From: Methylomarinum vadi
GTDB taxonomy: Bacteria > Pseudomonadota > Gammaproteobacteria > Methylococcales > Methylomonadaceae
Assembly: GCF_000733935.1 (NCBI RefSeq)
Contig: NZ_JPON01000001.1
Span: forward strand, 1,612,001 to 1,676,000
Direction of reading: 5' to 3'
Length of the DNA: 64,000 nt
Every line of letters starts with the position of its first letter. The stretch's first letter is position 1. A model generated the notes under the pieces. The model saw nothing but the letters and a program-made list of their open reading frames with translations, made no database searches and was not told where the DNA came from. The position numbers and the translations under genes are program-made. Positions 46,265 to 55,235 of the stretch are shown piece by piece.

Positions 46265-47059
46265 TTAGGCGGGGGGCGCTATTTGTTCAACTCCGACATC
46301 CTGGGCAATTGGGCTAACCGCTGGACCAAACTGATTATAAATGGCCACGTCGGCCGCATCCCGCCCATAGCCGACGGCTATATATCCACTTTGTAACTGC
46401 GCCTGGGTCGCATCGAACGTATACCATCGTCCGCCGACATAAGCTTCGAACCAAGCATGCAGTTCCATTGGCTGCAGACCATAGAGATAACCGACCACCA
46501 TACGAGCGGGTATGCAGAGGGCACGGCATAGCGCGATGCCAAGATGAGCCAAATCCCGGCAGACGCCTTGTTGCTGTTGGTTAATCTCGATGGCCGATAA
46601 TGGTATCACGCTCGAACCGGGACAATAACGGATGTTCTGCCTGAGCCAGCCGACAATAGCGGCGACCTGATCGTAGCCGGGCAATTCTCCCGAAGTAATC
46701 TCCGTGGCGAGACTGCCAAAGCGATCCACTTCGCAATAACGACTCGGTAGCAGATAGGCTAATACACTTTCCGGCAATGTTGGAATTTCGTTAAATGGAG
46801 CGCCCGGCGCTTGATCGATGGAGTCGGCCGTCATCACTTCCGAGGAGGTGTGCACGGAAAACCGGCCAACGGGTGCGAGCAAGCGTTGGCAAAGATTGCC
46901 GTAGCCATCGGTGTATTCAAAGGCAACGACATTGGGAAGCAAGGTATATTCTTCCCTGGCCACCCATTGCTGGTAACCGCTGCGGGGCCGCAACATCAGA
47001 ATGAACGGCGTTGGCACTTTGATTTCGAAAGTCAGATCACAACGGGCTCGTAACCACAT
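46265..47059 (-). CDS. Transglutaminase-like cysteine protease-fold protein
   Basis: The papain-like triad is intact: Cys167 in [11 protein letters not shown], His201 in [10 protein letters not shown] and Asp216 in YTFDAT. An N-terminal beta-rich region (residues 1-90) matches the bacterial transglutaminase N-terminal domain. Such proteins act as proteases, cross-linkers or amidases, and are often found beside carbohydrate or peptide-modifying enzymes. No signal peptide is evident, so it is probably cytoplasmic. It starts nine bases after the PLD-like gene and ends the glycogen-associated gene run. Confidence 0.85.
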   Translation of the reverse strand: MWLRARCDLTFEIKVPTPFILMLRPRSGYQQWVAREEYTLLPNVVAFEYTDGYGNLCQRLLAPVGRFSVHTSSEVMTADSIDQAPGAPFNEIPTLPESVLAYLLPSRYCEVDRFGSLATEITSGELPGYDQVAAIVGWLRQNIRYCPGSSVIPLSAIEINQQQQGVCRDLAHLGIALCRALCIPARMVVGYLYGLQPMELHAWFEAYVGGRWYTFDATQAQLQSGYIAVGYGRDAADVAIYNQFGPAVSPIAQDVGVEQIAPPA

Positions 47060-47068
47060 GGCTAATAA

Positions 47069-48664
47069 TTAATAAAAGACTCTGAAACTTCGGCGTATTT
47101 CATCGAATTCATACAGATAGGGTTTCGCCACCTCATGATTGGCGGCAACGACTATCAAGTCGTGTGAAAAAACCGAAGTGTTATACCAATTAAAACTGCC
47201 TTCGATGACGATGTAATCGTCGATGACGCAATATTTGGAATGGATCGGCGAATAAGGCACCGGATGGTCGTCTTGTCCGTAAACCAGGCCGATCGGAATA
47301 CCGGCATCCTTCAATCGTTGCACGGCCGGCAGTAACGGCCGGTTCAATTCATCATGCATGCTCCGTTCGACGCCGATCCGACCCTGTCGCGCCAAATGGC
47401 CGTTGAATAAAATATGCACATCGACGCCGCGATGCCAAGCCTGTATCAGGGCATTAACGACACTGTCATGATGGTCGCCCAACAAATCGCCGATTAAAAA
47501 CAGGCAAATGCGGATGGAATGGCGGGCGCGGTGAATCTCCGCCAGGATGGCGTGGTGCGGCAGGTATTTCTGCCCGTTCAACATCGTGTGGCGGCCGAAA
47601 GTATACAACAGATTGAAATGGCTAAGCGGGTCGATACCGTACTTCTGGATCACGCCGCCACGCTGGCTTTGGAAAATGTTGTCCAGCAAACGGCAAACCC
47701 CCTTGGAATGGAAGGTCATGCCGGACTCCCAATTGGCCCACCAACGATCGAAGGTAATGTTGAACGACCCCAGGATAGCATCTTCGTCGTTGAAGATGAT
47801 GAACTTGGTATGCATGTCCGGTTCCACTTCGATCAAGTGATGCTTGGGCGTACAGAACACGCCGACGAGTTCGACTCTCGACTGCTTCAGGCGGGCATAG
47901 GTATGGCTGTTGGTCATCGTCATCTTGCGCCAGTCGACGACACACTGGACGAAAACCCCCTGCTCGCTGGCGTGAATCAGGTGATTGATGAAATCATTGT
48001 CGTCGATACAATCGACGCTGACTTTGATGGTGCAAAACCGGTCGGGGTTCTGCCATTTGCAATGTATGACCTTTTCGATATGGTCATGGATGAAACGCTT
48101 GGGATGATAGGGATGATGCGGCTGCCCCTTGGTAAACTTAGGAGTCAAATGCAAGGATTCGAAATGATGGTTGTACCAATCGACGTCGCTTTGCAATTCC
48201 GCCGCATTTAATTCATAGGTCCGGTAATGATTCGGCGTGCACCATTCGCCATTGATATGGCGCTGCTGCGGATAACCATCCTGCAATTGATGCCAATCCA
48301 TGAAAATATATTCTTTCTCCGACGGAATGGAATGTTCGTTAATATGGACGACATAGGCAATCTTGATACAATTGATTTTGCCGAAATGGGTCGAAAACGG
48401 ATATACATAAAAATCCCGCGTGCTGCGTTTATGTCGGTCCCATTGAATATCGTAAGGGTCGGTATCGACAATGTAGGTTTCGCAAACGTGATTATCTCGA
48501 TAGACCTTCAGAATCACCTTCAAATTTGCCGATACGCCATGATACATCTCGAAATCGATCTTCCCCCAGCGAATATCGAAGGTATCCCTGAAATCGTTGA
48601 TCCGTTGAAAATACCCTCCTAACTGGCCAAAAAAAGGTCTGGCGTATTGTTCAGCGAACTGCAT
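47069..48664 (-). CDS. Phospholipase-D-like protein with two HKD motifs
   Basis: The 531-residue product has two PLD catalytic motifs: HTKFIIFND with a downstream GSFN (near residue 285) and HSKYCVIDD with GSFNWYN (near residue 475). Both copies keep His and Lys, so phosphodiester cleavage or transfer is likely; the exact substrate cannot be read. The first about 130 residues are beta-rich with many aromatics and lie outside the PLD core, and may form an added binding domain. There is no signal peptide. It lies 58 bases after the CBM21-EEP gene. The ATG at 48664 has AGAGG upstream and is preferred over a GTG two codons earlier. Confidence 0.85.
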   Translation of the reverse strand: MQFAEQYARPFFGQLGGYFQRINDFRDTFDIRWGKIDFEMYHGVSANLKVILKVYRDNHVCETYIVDTDPYDIQWDRHKRSTRDFYVYPFSTHFGKINCIKIAYVVHINEHSIPSEKEYIFMDWHQLQDGYPQQRHINGEWCTPNHYRTYELNAAELQSDVDWYNHHFESLHLTPKFTKGQPHHPYHPKRFIHDHIEKVIHCKWQNPDRFCTIKVSVDCIDDNDFINHLIHASEQGVFVQCVVDWRKMTMTNSHTYARLKQSRVELVGVFCTPKHHLIEVEPDMHTKFIIFNDEDAILGSFNITFDRWWANWESGMTFHSKGVCRLLDNIFQSQRGGVIQKYGIDPLSHFNLLYTFGRHTMLNGQKYLPHHAILAEIHRARHSIRICLFLIGDLLGDHHDSVVNALIQAWHRGVDVHILFNGHLARQGRIGVERSMHDELNRPLLPAVQRLKDAGIPIGLVYGQDDHPVPYSPIHSKYCVIDDYIVIEGSFNWYNTSVFSHDLIVVAANHEVAKPYLYEFDEIRRSFRVFY

Positions 48665-48722
48665 TGTCACCTCTTAAGTATTTCTTAGTTCTTTGCCGAC
48701 TGTCGAAGCAATAAAAGTGCCA

Positions 48723-50228
48723 TCACTTCGGCTCGAATGTCATGATAAAGCCGCAATGATCGGAAACACGACCATAATCCTGTTCGGTAAACACTACACG
48801 CGCCGTGGTTACCTGCAAGGAACTCTCCTTATTCATAAAAATATAATCAATCCGGTAGTCGTCAGCTAGATAATCGCGCCAATGGGGGTCATTGACGCGA
48901 AAAACCTTCTCGAACAAGCCCTGTTCGTTGGCCTGAAGATACTGATCTTCATATTCGTGGCTGTTGACCACCAGCTGATACCCCTCTGAACCCGCGGCGA
49001 TATTGAAATCGCCGCAGAGCAGTGTGCCCTTGACCTGTTTCGTCTGCTTGCTTGAAGCCCATGCGCACAAACGCTGAAATTGCTGCTCGAAACCATCTTC
49101 CCACCAACTCAGGTGGGCGGAAAAAAAATTAACCACCCCCATGTACGGTATCCGCACCTGCGCCATGACGACTTTGCGCGAATGAATGCTGTAGATATCG
49201 TCGCTGTCCGACACATAACGCCCTTCCTGTTTAAGCGGCGGGAAACGGCTTAAAATCGCGACGCCCTCGCGGTATTTGTCGAAACCCAGATGCGACCAAT
49301 CGGCCACTATATGATAGGGCGCGTGCAGGCGTTGATTGATGATGTTGGCCGAATTGGATTCCCAATCGCCATGGCCGCCGCTCCAATGTTCCGCAACTTC
49401 TTGAAAACAAACGATGTCGACTTGTTGTTCGTCGATGGCCTTGGCGATCTGCCAAAACTTCTGGTCTTGCTCCGTTTCCTGATAACAATGCAAATTCAAG
49501 ATCATCACGGTCAACGGCTTACGACTGGCGACATAATTGCGCCCTTCGTTATTATCCCACAGTATTTGGCCGTGCGCTTCGCAGCAAATACTGTACTGCA
49601 AACGGAAGGCGCTCCCAATTCTGAGGCGGCCGCTCCAAACTTGTGCACCATATTGGTTCGGATTACGCGCGTTACTCTTGGCCTTGCCATCCCAGTAATT
49701 TTTCTTGCAATGGCAGGTGGTCTTGAAGGTATGCTGCCAATTATCCACGGTCCAATGAATCGTGACTTTTTCGGCATGCACCGTTTTATCCAAAACCACG
49801 GTGATCGGCAGGGTTTTCTGCCCTTCCTGCAATTGGTTGTGAAAACCAACGTTATGCACCAGAATTTCCGGCCCTAATTGAATACCCGAGTCGGCCTGGC
49901 TTTCGTAATTATGGCCATGGCTGTTGTCCCAGAATTCCTGACCTTCGACCCGATAACGTAAACCGAAGCGGATATTACCAGGCAATGCTTGGTTGGCAGT
50001 CAGGGGAAAACTGGTTCGAACCATCCAATTCTCGACATCGTCATGCCAATGACTATGGTACTGCACCGGCAGGGTGTGCCAGACGCCATCCTCGCCCGAC
50101 CAGATGACATCGACTCGCTTGTCATAGCTGACATTTTTTACCCGCATGAAAAAGGTCAGCTCCTGCCGGGGCACCTTTTTCTTTCTGCTGATGACATTTT
50201 CAACGTATATCAGCTGAATCGGTTTCAT
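48723..50228 (-). CDS. Two CBM21-like glycogen-binding domains fused to an EEP phosphoesterase
   Basis: Residues about 22-110 and 120-235 each end with a CBM21 signature (WDNSHGHNY at 100-108, WDNNEGRNY at 224-232), the pattern of starch/glycogen-binding domains such as those of PP1 glycogen-targeting subunits. Residues 242-501 form an endonuclease/exonuclease/phosphatase domain with a complete active site: Asn245 (ILNLHCYQ), Glu277 (CFQEVAE), His372 (FSAHLS), Asp407/Asn409 (GDFN), Asp461 (RIDYIF) and Asp490-His491 (SDH). It has no signal peptide. It lies between a GH57 gene and a PLD-like gene. Its likely role is Mg-dependent phosphoester hydrolysis at glycogen; substrate unproven. Confidence 0.8.
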   Translation of the reverse strand: MKPIQLIYVENVISRKKKVPRQELTFFMRVKNVSYDKRVDVIWSGEDGVWHTLPVQYHSHWHDDVENWMVRTSFPLTANQALPGNIRFGLRYRVEGQEFWDNSHGHNYESQADSGIQLGPEILVHNVGFHNQLQEGQKTLPITVVLDKTVHAEKVTIHWTVDNWQHTFKTTCHCKKNYWDGKAKSNARNPNQYGAQVWSGRLRIGSAFRLQYSICCEAHGQILWDNNEGRNYVASRKPLTVMILNLHCYQETEQDQKFWQIAKAIDEQQVDIVCFQEVAEHWSGGHGDWESNSANIINQRLHAPYHIVADWSHLGFDKYREGVAILSRFPPLKQEGRYVSDSDDIYSIHSRKVVMAQVRIPYMGVVNFFSAHLSWWEDGFEQQFQRLCAWASSKQTKQVKGTLLCGDFNIAAGSEGYQLVVNSHEYEDQYLQANEQGLFEKVFRVNDPHWRDYLADDYRIDYIFMNKESSLQVTTARVVFTEQDYGRVSDHCGFIMTFEPK

Positions 50229-50327
50229 CGATTTTTCTCCATTGCGTGGCTAATCAACCATATCTCAACATACAGCCGTTCCATCATTGATCCGCCGGTC
50301 TTAGTGGCAACCCCCTTGCTCCAACTG

Positions 50328-51959
50328 TCATTCGGGCAAAGCAGGCAAGATTGTACCGAATTTCGAGGTGCTGCCGGTATAAGTTCTATAATCGATAGCC
50401 GGAAAAATATCGTCCATGATTTCCAACGCGGTCAAGTAACGCTCGTCGATACGGTTTTTGCGAATACAATCGTGCAGGTAATTGAAACGCGCCAGATGAT
50501 CGGTGATCCGCTTTCGCGCATAATCGGCGTCGGTCCCGGATTTCATGATAAAAGGCCAATCAGAAGCTTGCGCCAGCAAAACCGAACGCAATGCCTGATT
50601 CAACCCGCGGCGTTGTAACTCGCTCACCGTCAATCCAAGCAAATCTTCGGCCAATTTTTCCATTTCGGCGGCGGCTTGATGTAATAACGGGTAAATCCAA
50701 TCGTTACTGTCATTGAGCCAATAGGAAGAATACCCTTCATTCCCCCAACTGGACGCCGAAGGTGTCGCCTGCTGTTGCTGGGGATAGCGCAGTAGATATT
50801 CCTTGCTCGTTTGTAAACGGATGTTGCTTTCGTCATTGGCCGCCAACCGCAACACTTGCTCCAGCCACTGCGGCCCTTCAAACCACCAGTGTCCAAATAA
50901 CTCGGCATCGAAGGGAGCCACGACAACGGGAGAGCGTTCCATCGTAGCGCTCAATTTATCGCATTGCCGCCGCCGTTGTTGAATAAAATCAGCGGCATGT
51001 TGCTTGGCCCTGATGCTGGCGAGCTCGGGTCGGTAGATCGCCTTTTCGACGCCTTCGCCGGTCACTCGATGATATTTGATGCCGGTATTGATGCGCGTTT
51101 CGTCGTCGAGCATATAAGGCCCAACGTAATCCAAGTCCAACTCGAAGCCGATATCGCTGTAAAATTCACGATAATCGACATGACCGGGATAACCTTCCTC
51201 CGCGCTCCATACTTGCCGAGACGAGTGAGGATCCCGGCCGAATGCGCACACGCCGTTACCACAATCGAGGGGGGCATAAACCCCATGAACCGGCTCGATT
51301 GACGCATCCAGAATACCGTGGCTATCGACGAAAAAATAACGAATTCCGGCCTCCCGCAGACTCTGTTCCAGTCCTGGATAATAACCGCATTCGGGCAACC
51401 AAAACCCATCCGGCCTGAACCCAAAAGCGTCATGAAAAGTGTCGATACCGGTGTTGATTTGACAGCGCACCGAGGTCAAACTGGTATTCAATAACGGCAG
51501 ATAACCGTGGGTCGCGGCGGTTGTAAGCAGTTCCAACTTGCCGGAGGCCTGGTGTTTTTTGAAAGCCGTCAGTAAATCGCCTCGATATTGGTCCCGATAA
51601 ATCCGCAACGTCTCTTTGAACAATTCCCGGTACCACACGGCAAGTTTGTAATAATCGGGGTGCTCGCGGGTTCGTTCAATTTCCTTGTCGGCCAGCTCCA
51701 ATAAACGATTCAGATGGTCCAAATACCGGCTTCGCAATAACTCATCCCGCAACAGCGTGATCAACGTCGGCGACAACGACAGGCTCAAACGATAATCGAC
51801 CCGGTCGGCCTGCAATCGGTCGAGCATCGCCACTAATGGCACATAACACTCCGTGATGGCCTCGAACAGCCAGCTTTCCTCGAAAAAGCGTTCATATTCG
51901 GGATGCCGTACATAAGGGAGATGAGCGTGAAGAATAATATTGAGAAATCCTTGTTTCAT
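50328..51959 (-). CDS. GH57 1,4-alpha-glucan branching enzyme
   Basis: GH57 branching enzymes form alpha-1,6 branches in glycogen. The 543-residue product opens with ILHAHLPYVRHPE, contains the nucleophile Glu190 in FWLPECGYY and the acid/base Asp351 in APFDAELFGHWWFEG, and has the C-terminal helical domain (DUF1957-type) ending the protein. The ATG at 51959 overlaps the DUF4912 stop as TAATG, so translation is coupled. Family members can also be amylopullulanase or 4-alpha-glucanotransferase; size and C-terminal domain favour branching. Confidence 0.87.
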   Translation of the reverse strand: MKQGFLNIILHAHLPYVRHPEYERFFEESWLFEAITECYVPLVAMLDRLQADRVDYRLSLSLSPTLITLLRDELLRSRYLDHLNRLLELADKEIERTREHPDYYKLAVWYRELFKETLRIYRDQYRGDLLTAFKKHQASGKLELLTTAATHGYLPLLNTSLTSVRCQINTGIDTFHDAFGFRPDGFWLPECGYYPGLEQSLREAGIRYFFVDSHGILDASIEPVHGVYAPLDCGNGVCAFGRDPHSSRQVWSAEEGYPGHVDYREFYSDIGFELDLDYVGPYMLDDETRINTGIKYHRVTGEGVEKAIYRPELASIRAKQHAADFIQQRRRQCDKLSATMERSPVVVAPFDAELFGHWWFEGPQWLEQVLRLAANDESNIRLQTSKEYLLRYPQQQQATPSASSWGNEGYSSYWLNDSNDWIYPLLHQAAAEMEKLAEDLLGLTVSELQRRGLNQALRSVLLAQASDWPFIMKSGTDADYARKRITDHLARFNYLHDCIRKNRIDERYLTALEIMDDIFPAIDYRTYTGSTSKFGTILPALPE

Positions 51960-52801
51960 TAACTGCGCTTTCCTCCCCCGGAGGCATTGCCATGCATAAA
52001 TCGACGACCTTGCTGAAGCCTTGTAGGCTTGCCCGATTCGACAAACGGTGTCCGTGGGATATAAGTGGTCTCGGAACAGGCAAAGGAAGCAAAATGCCGT
52101 TCAGTCGGTCGCCAGCCGATAGCCGCGGAATAATAATTGCCGGTCATCATTGCCGGTACGGTCACTTTAAACTGATTTAGGCCGGACTCAATCGGCAAGT
52201 CAAACCAGTTCGGCTTTTCGCCGGGCACGGCTTGGTCCTCGAGCATGGCGTAAATTCGCAATGTCAGCGGATGACTTCCCTCCTTCCGCAATTGCTCTTC
52301 ATCGAGATGCCAGTAGGCGTGCAAGTGGTCCGGGTCGACCGGCAACAATACGATTTCCGAGTGAGGTATTTGGGGTGAAGCCCGTACGGCAAATTCACGA
52401 CTAATTTCTTCGCTAATTGACCGCATCTCTTGTGGCGCCAGTTTGATTGAGGGCTTTTTTCCCAAAAAGTGGCTGGAGTATTTCGGACTAAAATCGCGAC
52501 TGACCTGTTCGCTAATAACCAGCATTTCCCTAGGTGACAGCCTGATTCGGGAACCGTGCCTACTCTGAGAAGTCGCCATCTCCCGCAATGATAAAGTATT
52601 TTGAGCTTCCATACAGCCGACATGCTTGGCCGGACTATCATTATCTGAAAAAATCAGCCATCCGGACACACTCATCCCTGGAGCTTTTCCGGGTCGGGAT
52701 GGAAGACTTTGACTTATTTCTTCCATCAGCAATGAGCAGGGGTAATTAATAATGACCTCTCTTGCCAACGAAGGGTCAATGTTGTCTCCGGACGAACACA
52801 A
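51959..52801 (-). CDS. DUF4912 protein, first gene of the glycogen-associated set
   Basis: The C-terminal half matches DUF4912, with SEIVLLPVDPDHLHAYWHL and later PAMMTGNYYSAAIGW. DUF4912 genes often neighbour GH57 branching enzymes. The N-terminal half carries a duplicated helical motif: LSPREMLVISEQVSRDF (88-104) and LAPQEMRSISEEISREF (121-137). The start is unclear: the maximal frame begins with TTG at 52801, while ATGs lie at 52726, 52675 and 52612 without clear ribosome sites. It is divergent from glgX across a roughly 190-base A+T-rich region. Confidence 0.72.
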   Translation of the reverse strand: MCSSGDNIDPSLAREVIINYPCSLLMEEISQSLPSRPGKAPGMSVSGWLIFSDNDSPAKHVGCMEAQNTLSLREMATSQSRHGSRIRLSPREMLVISEQVSRDFSPKYSSHFLGKKPSIKLAPQEMRSISEEISREFAVRASPQIPHSEIVLLPVDPDHLHAYWHLDEEQLRKEGSHPLTLRIYAMLEDQAVPGEKPNWFDLPIESGLNQFKVTVPAMMTGNYYSAAIGWRPTERHFASFACSETTYIPRTPFVESGKPTRLQQGRRFMHGNASGGGKRS

Positions 52802-52992
52802 CTAACCATGAACGCTTGAAAACTCTACCTGTTGACGTTCATTTATGCAAGGCATTTATAGTTGTCATTAATTTATTACATGAAAAAACAAGACATTTTC
52901 GTTTAATTAGCGGTTTTTCGATATAAAAATACGCATTTCGCTGTTTATATGCAGTAAAATGACGCATTTTAAAATTCACCCTATTCAACAAC

Positions 52993-55104
52993 ATGCAGAG
53001 CGTCGGATTTAAAGTCAAACCCGGAAGCCCCTACCCTCATGGAGCCAAGCTCAACGATGGCGGCGTCAATTTTTCCATTTTCAGCCGTCACGCCGAAGAA
53101 GTGGAGCTATTACTGTTCAAGTCGGTAGATTGCAAGGAGCCCTTCCAGACAATCCAGTTACACAAAGACCGCAATCGTACCTTCTTTTCTTGGCATGTAT
53201 TTGTAAAACATCTGCCCGCTGGCACTTGGTATACTTGGCGCATAAAAGGTCCCACAGACACCCGGCACAGCGGTCTGCGTTTCGATCCGGACAAACATCT
53301 GCTTGATCCATGGGCTAAAGCAGTCAGCGACAAACATTGGGACAGGACTGCCGCCTGCCTGCCGGGAAATAATGGCCACTGTTCCATGCGTAGTGTCGTC
53401 GTGGATGATCATTATAATTGGGAAGGCGATAAACCGCTGGCCATCCGCAGTGAAAAAGCCATTATTTATGAACTGCATGTAGGAGGTTTTACCCGCCACC
53501 CGTCGGCCGAAGTGACTAACCCCGGCACCTTCTTAGGGCTGATAGAAAAAATCCCCTACCTCAAGGAACTGGGCATCACCCATGTCGAACTACTGCCAGT
53601 GATGGCTTTCGACGAACAGGATGTGCCCGAACATACCGCCGAGCTGGGATTAGAAAATTACTGGGGTTACAGCACCCACAGCTTCTTCAGCCCTCACCCC
53701 GGTTATTGCTCGACGCCGGACCAAGGCACTCACCAGAAGGAATTCCGCGACCTGGTCAAGGCCCTGCATAAAGCCGGCATCGGCGTCATCATGGACGTGG
53801 TGTTCAACCATACTTCCGAAGCGGGCGCCGACGGACCGGTCATCAATTTCAAGGGCATCATCGGTAACAGCTTTTATCTGATCGATAAAGTGGATAAAAG
53901 CATTTTTCACGACTATACCGGCTGCGGCAACACCGTCAACGCCAACCACCCACTGGTATCTCGCTTCATCATCAGTTGCCTGGAATACTGGGTGCGCGAC
54001 ATGCATGTCGACGGTTTCCGCTTCGACTTGGCAAGCGCCTTGTCGCGCAGCGAAGACGGCACGGTATTGCAAGACCCTCCTATCGTCTGGGGGATCGAAC
54101 TATCGGAATTGCTGGCAAAGACCAAATTGATCGCCGAAGCCTGGGATGCTACCGGTCTCTATCAAGTCGGTTGTTTTCCGGGTTACCGCTGGGCCGAATG
54201 GAACGGCATTTACCGGGATGTCATCCGTCAATTCGTGCGCGGCGACAAGGGGTTAATCAGAGATGTCGCCACGCGCATCTGCGGCAGCAGCGATTTGTAT
54301 GAGCATCAACATCGTCTCCCGATCAGTAGTATCAATTTCGTCACCTGCCATGACGGCTTCACCTTATACGATTTATTCAGCTATAACGAAAAGCATAACC
54401 TCGCCAACGGCGAACATAATCGCGATGGCTGCAACCATAATCTCAGCTACAACTGCGGCGTCGAAGGGGAGACCGACAATCCTGAAATTCAGGCATTACG
54501 CCGGAAACAAGTGAAAAATGTTTTCGCAATATTATTGCTCAGCCAGGGCGTCCCCATGTTATTGGCCGGCGATGAATTTTTGCATACCCAGCATGGTAAC
54601 AACAATTGTTATTGTCAAAATAACGAGCTGACCTGGTTGGACTGGAACAAGGCCGAGCAAAATGCCGACATGGTGCGCTTTGTGCGGCTGATGATTAAGC
54701 TCCGTAAAAGACATACGGCCTTGATGCGGAGGCATTTTTTCAGCGGCAAAAAACTTAAGAACCGGGACATCGCCGATATCACCTGGAGCGGATTACAGCC
54801 CGGCGAAACCCCCGATTGGCATGACCACGATTCACAGTTGCTTGCTTTCACCGTCGCGGCCCTCGACCCCAAGGAGCCCGACGTGCATATCGTCATTAAC
54901 ATGTCGGAGCACCAACATAGCGCCACCCTACCCGATATTGATGGCAGAATTTGGAATCTATCGGTGGATACCTCTTTACCGTCGCCTCACGAAATTATTC
55001 CCAGGGCGGAACAAACACCGATTAACGAAACCCAATATTACATCAACGCTCGCTCAGTAGTGGTGTTCGAAAATTCCATTATCGAAACCGGTGCCGAGGG
55101 ATGA
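52993..55104 (+). CDS. glgX: Glycogen debranching enzyme
   Basis: GlgX hydrolyses alpha-1,6 branches left by phosphorylase. The 703-residue GH13_11 protein has an N-terminal CBM48-like domain beginning PGSPYPHGAKLNDGGVNF. The GH13 regions follow: VVFNHTSE, the nucleophile Asp in GFRFDLASAL, the acid/base Glu in KLIAEAWDA, and FVTCHDGFTLYDL. It is divergent from the DUF4912-GH57 set and is followed by an 18-pair hairpin. Confidence 0.95.
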   Translation: MQSVGFKVKPGSPYPHGAKLNDGGVNFSIFSRHAEEVELLLFKSVDCKEPFQTIQLHKDRNRTFFSWHVFVKHLPAGTWYTWRIKGPTDTRHSGLRFDPDKHLLDPWAKAVSDKHWDRTAACLPGNNGHCSMRSVVVDDHYNWEGDKPLAIRSEKAIIYELHVGGFTRHPSAEVTNPGTFLGLIEKIPYLKELGITHVELLPVMAFDEQDVPEHTAELGLENYWGYSTHSFFSPHPGYCSTPDQGTHQKEFRDLVKALHKAGIGVIMDVVFNHTSEAGADGPVINFKGIIGNSFYLIDKVDKSIFHDYTGCGNTVNANHPLVSRFIISCLEYWVRDMHVDGFRFDLASALSRSEDGTVLQDPPIVWGIELSELLAKTKLIAEAWDATGLYQVGCFPGYRWAEWNGIYRDVIRQFVRGDKGLIRDVATRICGSSDLYEHQHRLPISSINFVTCHDGFTLYDLFSYNEKHNLANGEHNRDGCNHNLSYNCGVEGETDNPEIQALRRKQVKNVFAILLLSQGVPMLLAGDEFLHTQHGNNNCYCQNNELTWLDWNKAEQNADMVRFVRLMIKLRKRHTALMRRHFFSGKKLKNRDIADITWSGLQPGETPDWHDHDSQLLAFTVAALDPKEPDVHIVINMSEHQHSATLPDIDGRIWNLSVDTSLPSPHEIIPRAEQTPINETQYYINARSVVVFENSIIETGAEG

Positions 55105-55107
55105 AAT

Positions 55108-55147
55108 TTTGGGTCGCTATAGTTGATAGCAACTATAGCGACCCAAA
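55108..55147. terminator. 18-pair perfect inverted repeat after glgX
   Basis: TTTGGGTCGCTATAGTTG (55108-55125) and its exact complement (55130-55147) are separated by ATAG. The repeat begins four bases after the glgX stop. CTTTTT follows about 11 bases later on the plus strand. It is the longest perfect stem noticed in the window and probably ends the glgX transcript. Confidence 0.6.
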
Positions 55148-55235
55148 TCCGTCTACCCTTTTTATCCCTCATATTTACCCTCTTTAACGAATTCGGTTAC
55201 CATACTCGGGATTCTAAAATTCTGCGGAGAACAGC

